The notes under the pieces are model-generated. The model saw only the letters and a list, made by a program, of their open reading frames with translations, was not told the origin of the DNA and ran no database searches. Below are positions 60,560 to 64,000 of a stretch of 64,000 bases of DNA, piece after piece. A program made the position numbers and the translations under genes. The stretch is from an uncultured Tateyamaria sp. (lineage in GTDB: Bacteria > Pseudomonadota > Alphaproteobacteria > Rhodobacterales > Rhodobacteraceae): the NCBI RefSeq assembly GCF_947503415.1, contig NZ_CANNDS010000002.1:806001-870000 (forward strand), in the 5' to 3' direction. Positions within the stretch are counted from its first letter, which is position 1; each line of letters opens with the position of its first letter.

Positions 60560-61024
60560 TCAGAAGAAAATCTCTCGCGGTGTGAACACGTTCAGAAGCC
60601 CCGCAAAGAGACCGTACATGACCGCCAGAAACCCGGCGGTGATCAGTGCGCGCTTGATCCAGCTTTTGACCTCGCTGTGCGGGGCCGGATCGTACAGCGA
60701 TAGCAGAATGAAAAAAGCGATTGTGGTGGCGGTGTAGAACCCAAGCCCCTTGGCCGCCCAATAGACTAAAACCAGCGCAACAATCAGTCCCGGCAGGATG
60801 TTCCGCATCGCACGGCTATCCAGCCCATTGCCGACCTTGGTCCGTCCCATCAACGCCTTGCCAAAGGTCCACAGCGCCAGCACAACGAACACGGTCGAGA
60901 TCATGCGCGGGAAAAGGAAGGCCGCAGCAGGTTCCTGCGTGTAGCTGATGAAGGCCACGGCCACGCCCACGGCGGCCACGACGCCGCTTGCGATGATATG
61001 CTGGGTGCGCGGCAGGTCAGTCAC
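60560..61024 (-). CDS. TTT transporter small permease (TctB family)
   Basis: 154 residues with four membrane segments (about 8-28, 33-54, 73-91 and a final pair around 95-112 and 125-147, some merged). Family features AAAFLFPRMISTVFVVLALW and GLGFYTATTIAFFILLSL. ATGA overlap with tctA. Small subunits vary widely in sequence and give no substrate information. Confidence 0.88.
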   Translation of the reverse strand: MTDLPRTQHIIASGVVAAVGVAVAFISYTQEPAAAFLFPRMISTVFVVLALWTFGKALMGRTKVGNGLDSRAMRNILPGLIVALVLVYWAAKGLGFYTATTIAFFILLSLYDPAPHSEVKSWIKRALITAGFLAVMYGLFAGLLNVFTPREIFF

Positions 61025-62550
61025 GAGATGGCCTCTTCTTTCTTCACGGCGTCATCCTTGGTCGTGTAGCGGCGGCTGCGCAGTTCCATCCAGACGGAGT
61101 AGGCGATGGACGCGACGACCACCGTGATCAGTGTCAGGTTGAGCGGTCCGGTAAAGAAGTACTGGCCAACGCTTGAGGTCGCATTGGCAATCATCGACCC
61201 TTGGATAAAGTTCGCCTCGGCAATCGGGCCGAGGATCAGGCCGAGCACCAGCGGTGCCGCCGAAAAACCGAACCGTTCAAGGAAATACATGCCCGTGCCA
61301 AGTGCCATCATCACATAGACATCGCCCATGGAGTTCTGGACCGAGTAGCTGCCAAAGACGGCCAACCCCAGCACAATGGCGGCCATGACGGCATTCGGTA
61401 CCTGCGCCACTTTCGCGGCAAGCCCCGCCACGTAGAGGCCAAAGATGCACATCAGGATCTGTCCGATCAGCATCGAATTGATGAAGGTCCACGCCACATC
61501 CGGATTGTTGTCGAACAGGTCACTGCCTGGGAAAATGCCGTGGATCAGCAGGCCACCCAGAAGCACCGCAGCGGTGGGTGAGCCCGGAATGGACAACGTC
61601 AACAACGGCACCAAGGATGGCCCGACCATCGCGTTGTTCGCACTTTCAGCGGCGATGACGCCCTCGCTGTGGCCGGTGCCGAACTTGTCGCGCTCGGGGC
61701 TCATTTTCTTGGACTGGTCATAGGCCACCAGGCCTGCGATCTGACCACCGACACCGGGGATCAGGCCAATGACGGACCCGGTCAGTGTGCCGATGCTCAA
61801 CGCGCGCGACCGGCGGAACACCTCTCGAAACGCATCGCGGATAGGGTGTTTCTCAACCGTCAGCACTTCGGCATCCAAAGACACCCGGCCTTTGGCGAAC
61901 ATGGTGATAACCTGCGGGATCGCGAACAGGCCAATCAGCGCCGGGATCACGTTGATCCCTCCCGATACGGCAGGATGAAAGATGAAGCGTTGTGCGCCCA
62001 TGATGTCGTCAAAGCCGATGGTGGCGAGCCACAGGCCGATGCAGCCGGATAAGAGCCCTTTAACCACCGAACTGGAGTCGAGTGACCCGATCACCGTGAC
62101 GCCCAGAATAGCGAGCCAGAACAGATGCGATGGCCCAAAAGCCAGTGCCCATTTGGCCAACACCGGCGTGAGAAAGATCAGCAGCAGAACGCCAAAGACG
62201 CCACCTATGGCAGAGGCGATGAAGGACAGTTGCAGCGCCCGCGCGCCCTGCCCCTTTTGGGCCATCGTATGCCCATCCAGTGTCGTGGCGATGTTGGCAG
62301 GCGCACCGGGGATTTTGAGAAGGATGGCACTGACCGCACCACCCGCCACGGTCGAGGTGTAAGCGGCCCCAAGCAGGATCAGGCCCTGCGCAGGCTCCAG
62401 CCGGAAGGTGAATGGGATAAGAAGCGCCACGGCCATCGTCGGCGACAGGCCCGGCGTTGCCCCAAGGATCAGGCCTCCGATGGTGCCCAGCAACAGCAAG
62501 CCAAAGTTGATCGGCGTAAACACGTCACCGAAATAGGCCAGAAATTCCAA
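61021..62550 (-). CDS. TTT transporter large permease (TctA family)
   Basis: 509 residues with about twelve membrane segments. TctA family sequences: LGATPGLSPTMAVALLIPFT, ILLKIPGAPANIATTLDGHT, LIPGVGGQIAGLVAYDQSKK and LTLSIPGSPTAAVLLGGLLI, the paired G-P-rich loops of the two halves. Head of the tctA-tctB-tctC-SauS-SauT-type operon; divergent from the LacI-family gene across a 110-base region with a candidate operator. Confidence 0.95.
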   Translation of the reverse strand: MEFLAYFGDVFTPINFGLLLLGTIGGLILGATPGLSPTMAVALLIPFTFRLEPAQGLILLGAAYTSTVAGGAVSAILLKIPGAPANIATTLDGHTMAQKGQGARALQLSFIASAIGGVFGVLLLIFLTPVLAKWALAFGPSHLFWLAILGVTVIGSLDSSSVVKGLLSGCIGLWLATIGFDDIMGAQRFIFHPAVSGGINVIPALIGLFAIPQVITMFAKGRVSLDAEVLTVEKHPIRDAFREVFRRSRALSIGTLTGSVIGLIPGVGGQIAGLVAYDQSKKMSPERDKFGTGHSEGVIAAESANNAMVGPSLVPLLTLSIPGSPTAAVLLGGLLIHGIFPGSDLFDNNPDVAWTFINSMLIGQILMCIFGLYVAGLAAKVAQVPNAVMAAIVLGLAVFGSYSVQNSMGDVYVMMALGTGMYFLERFGFSAAPLVLGLILGPIAEANFIQGSMIANATSSVGQYFFTGPLNLTLITVVVASIAYSVWMELRSRRYTTKDDAVKKEEAIS

Positions 62551-62598
62551 CGCTTGATCCTCCCACGCCCATTCGGGCTTGACTGATCAGGTTAGGGG

Positions 62599-62626
62599 AT
62601 GAAAATAGTATTGCAAATGTTTTCAT
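62599..62626. promoter_or_regulatory. Candidate LacI-family operator
   Basis: ATGAAAA (62599-62605) and TTTTCAT (62620-62626) form a perfect inverted repeat around 14 bases with a central TTGCAA palindrome. It lies between the divergent tctA and LacI-family gene starts, as expected for their shared regulator's site. Confidence 0.5.
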
Positions 62627-62659
62627 TTACGGCCGAAGAATGCACCTTAAAGCAATGAT

Positions 62660-63682
62660 ATGAAAGATAAAAAAGTAGATATCATAGCCGTCGCAAAGGC
62701 CGCACGCGTTTCACCGTCGACGGTGTCGCGCAGCTTCAATCATCCGGAGTTGGTCAAGGCGTCCACCCGCAAAAAGATTGACACCGCGGTGCGTCGACTG
62801 GGGTACATCCGCAATCGGGCGGCGCAAACAATCCACGGTATTCGCAGCGGCACCGTGGGTCTGATCGTTCCCACGGTCGACCATGCGATCTTTGCAGAAC
62901 TGATCCAAAGCTTTTCGGAAGCGATTGAAGAGCTTGGCTTCACCATCTTGCTGGCCTCGCACGGCTACGATCTGCAACGCGAATACGCGATCACCCGCAA
63001 GATGCTGGAACATCGCGTCGACGGCATGGCACTGATCGGCATTGAGCATGAGGCAGAGACGTTCGGCCTGTTGGACAGCCAAAACGTCCCCACCGTGCTG
63101 CTGTGGAACTACGCGAAGACGTCGCATTTTACGTCAGTTGGCTCAGACAATTTCCGGGCGGGTTGGCTGGTCGGCCATCACATCGGCGGGCTGAAGCACA
63201 CGCGCATCGCGGGGTTGTTTCCGCCGCTGTCCGGAAATGACCGGGCCGCGCAACGACGTGCCGGTGTTGAAACCGCGCTGGCCGCATTTGGCGTGCAGAT
63301 CCCCGAAATCTGGGACATCGAAACGCCCTATAGCCTGGGCGCGGCAAAAGATGCGGTGACGCGTTTGATGTCCCGTGAGGTCACGCCCACTGCCATCATC
63401 TGCGGCAATGACGTTCTGGCGTGGGGTGCGTTGCATGCCTTGTCCAAGGCCGGCGTGACTGTGCCAGAGGATGTGTCTGTAACCGGTATTGGCGACTTTA
63501 CCGGGTCAAGAGATTTTGAGCCCGGCCTGACAACGGTGCGCATCCCGGCACGCCAGATCGGGGCCAAAGCCGCCCAAACCATCGCATCGAAAATTACAGC
63601 GCCTGATCAAGAAGTCGCAAGTACGCTGGTGATCCCTGAACTGGTGTTGCGCCAGACCTGCGCAGTGTTCTCTGAAAAGTAG
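62660..63682 (+). CDS. LacI-family transcriptional regulator
   Basis: 340 residues. N-terminal HTH: VDIIAVAKAARVSPSTVSRS, then FNHPELVKASTRKKIDTAVR and RLGYIRNRAAQTI hinge helix. C-terminal periplasmic-binding-protein-like domain (about 60-335) as in GntR/GalR members (GTVGLIVPTVDHAIFAELIQ, SVTGIGDFTGSRDFEPGLTT). GntR-subclass members of this family often sense small acids. Divergent from the transporter/sulfoacetate-type operon and the obvious local regulator. Confidence 0.93.
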   Translation: MKDKKVDIIAVAKAARVSPSTVSRSFNHPELVKASTRKKIDTAVRRLGYIRNRAAQTIHGIRSGTVGLIVPTVDHAIFAELIQSFSEAIEELGFTILLASHGYDLQREYAITRKMLEHRVDGMALIGIEHEAETFGLLDSQNVPTVLLWNYAKTSHFTSVGSDNFRAGWLVGHHIGGLKHTRIAGLFPPLSGNDRAAQRRAGVETALAAFGVQIPEIWDIETPYSLGAAKDAVTRLMSREVTPTAIICGNDVLAWGALHALSKAGVTVPEDVSVTGIGDFTGSRDFEPGLTTVRIPARQIGAKAAQTIASKITAPDQEVASTLVIPELVLRQTCAVFSEK

Positions 63683-63843
63683 GTCCGGCAACGGGAAGTG
63701 TGCCTAAGGACCAGTGTCAATCCGATGCCCGTCGAGCCGCTGATCGAAGCGGCAAATCACGCGTACACATTTTATTGCAACGAGTGAAATCACCGACATT
63801 TATCCTAAGTTGAATCCCAACAACGCAATCAGGGAGTTACAGC

Positions 63844-64000
63844 ATGGCAATTTCACTGAAACTGAACGGCAAGACCCACGCGGTCGATGCAGAACCCGGC
63901 ACGCCGTTGCTCTGGGTTATCCGGGATGATCTGAAAATGACAGGCACCAAATTTGGCTGTGGCGTCGCCTCGTGCGGGGCGTGCACGGTGCACCTGAACG
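63844..64000 (+). CDS. [2Fe-2S] subunit of a molybdenum hydroxylase (partial)
   Basis: Read from ATG at 63844 (AGGGAG seven bases upstream) to the window end, 52 codons, no stop. [20 protein letters not shown], then [20 protein letters not shown], the plant-type ferredoxin cluster loop of small subunits of xanthine-dehydrogenase-type and isoquinoline-1-oxidoreductase-type enzymes. The gene and its large-subunit partner continue past base 64000. It follows the LacI-family gene by about 160 bases on the same strand. Substrate unknown. Confidence 0.9.
   Translation, partial: MAISLKLNGKTHAVDAEPGTPLLWVIRDDLKMTGTKFGCGVASCGACTVHLN

Overview
The window looks like the chromosome of an alphaproteobacterium of the Rhodobacterales (Roseobacter/Paracoccaceae type). 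This is inferred from the high G+C, the density of TRAP, TTT and polyamine-type ABC transporters, tightly overlapping ATGA-coupled operons and the style of the protein families. I saw no rRNA, tRNA, CRISPR array or intact insertion sequence.

Region 1 (1-17 kb, all minus strand) is a type VI secretion (T6SS) locus in a long head-to-tail run. In transcription order it holds an ECF sigma factor, a zinc-binding anti-sigma factor, an S8 protease, a degenerate caspase-like protein with a peptidoglycan-binding domain, a membrane c-type haem/HAMP sensor, a Ser/Thr kinase, tssA, tssB, tssC, hcp, tagJ/impE, tssE, tssF, tssG, tssH and a second, C-terminally extended tssB cut by the window edge. Most junctions overlap by 4-8 bases, so sigma-to-sheath expression as one unit is plausible. 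The membrane-complex genes (tssJKLM), vgrG and effectors are not in the window. Two genes of uncertain link follow: an unknown 219-residue protein and an M15 peptidase.

Region 2 (19-25.5 kb) has a LysR regulator, a secreted YHS protein, about 1.4 kb of decayed DNA with a frameshifted enol-lactonase (catD/pcaD) remnant, then catBCA with a divergent LysR regulator (catechol ortho-cleavage).

Region 3 (25.8-38.5 kb) is catabolic: a polyamine-type ABC transporter, then Fe-alcohol dehydrogenase, aldehyde dehydrogenase, glutamine-synthetase-like ligase, a complete DctPQM TRAP transporter and an N-formylglutamate-amidohydrolase-like enzyme, with a divergent RpiR regulator. The enzyme set suggests gamma-glutamylation and stepwise oxidation of an amine or amino alcohol.

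Region 4 (38.6-46.5 kb) is regulatory: three ATGA-coupled AraC regulators, a Dps-fold protein lacking every ferroxidase ligand, coupled to stand-alone histidine-kinase ATPase proteins, another AraC regulator, a GlxA-type regulator, and a small zinc-ribbon/phosphatase-like pair.

Region 5 (46.5-56.6 kb) holds an envelope-polysaccharide cluster (UDP-sulfoquinovose synthase, BcsB-like protein, processive GT2 synthase, Sel1/peptidoglycan-binding protein) and a phosphorelay (hybrid kinase, secreted sulfite-oxidase-fold protein, divergent LuxR-type regulator).

Region 6 (56.6-64 kb) is a probable sulfoacetate module: acyl-CoA ligase (SauT-like), acylating aldehyde dehydrogenase (SauS-like) and a TctABC transporter, with a divergent LacI regulator. 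The window ends inside a [2Fe-2S] subunit of a molybdenum hydroxylase.
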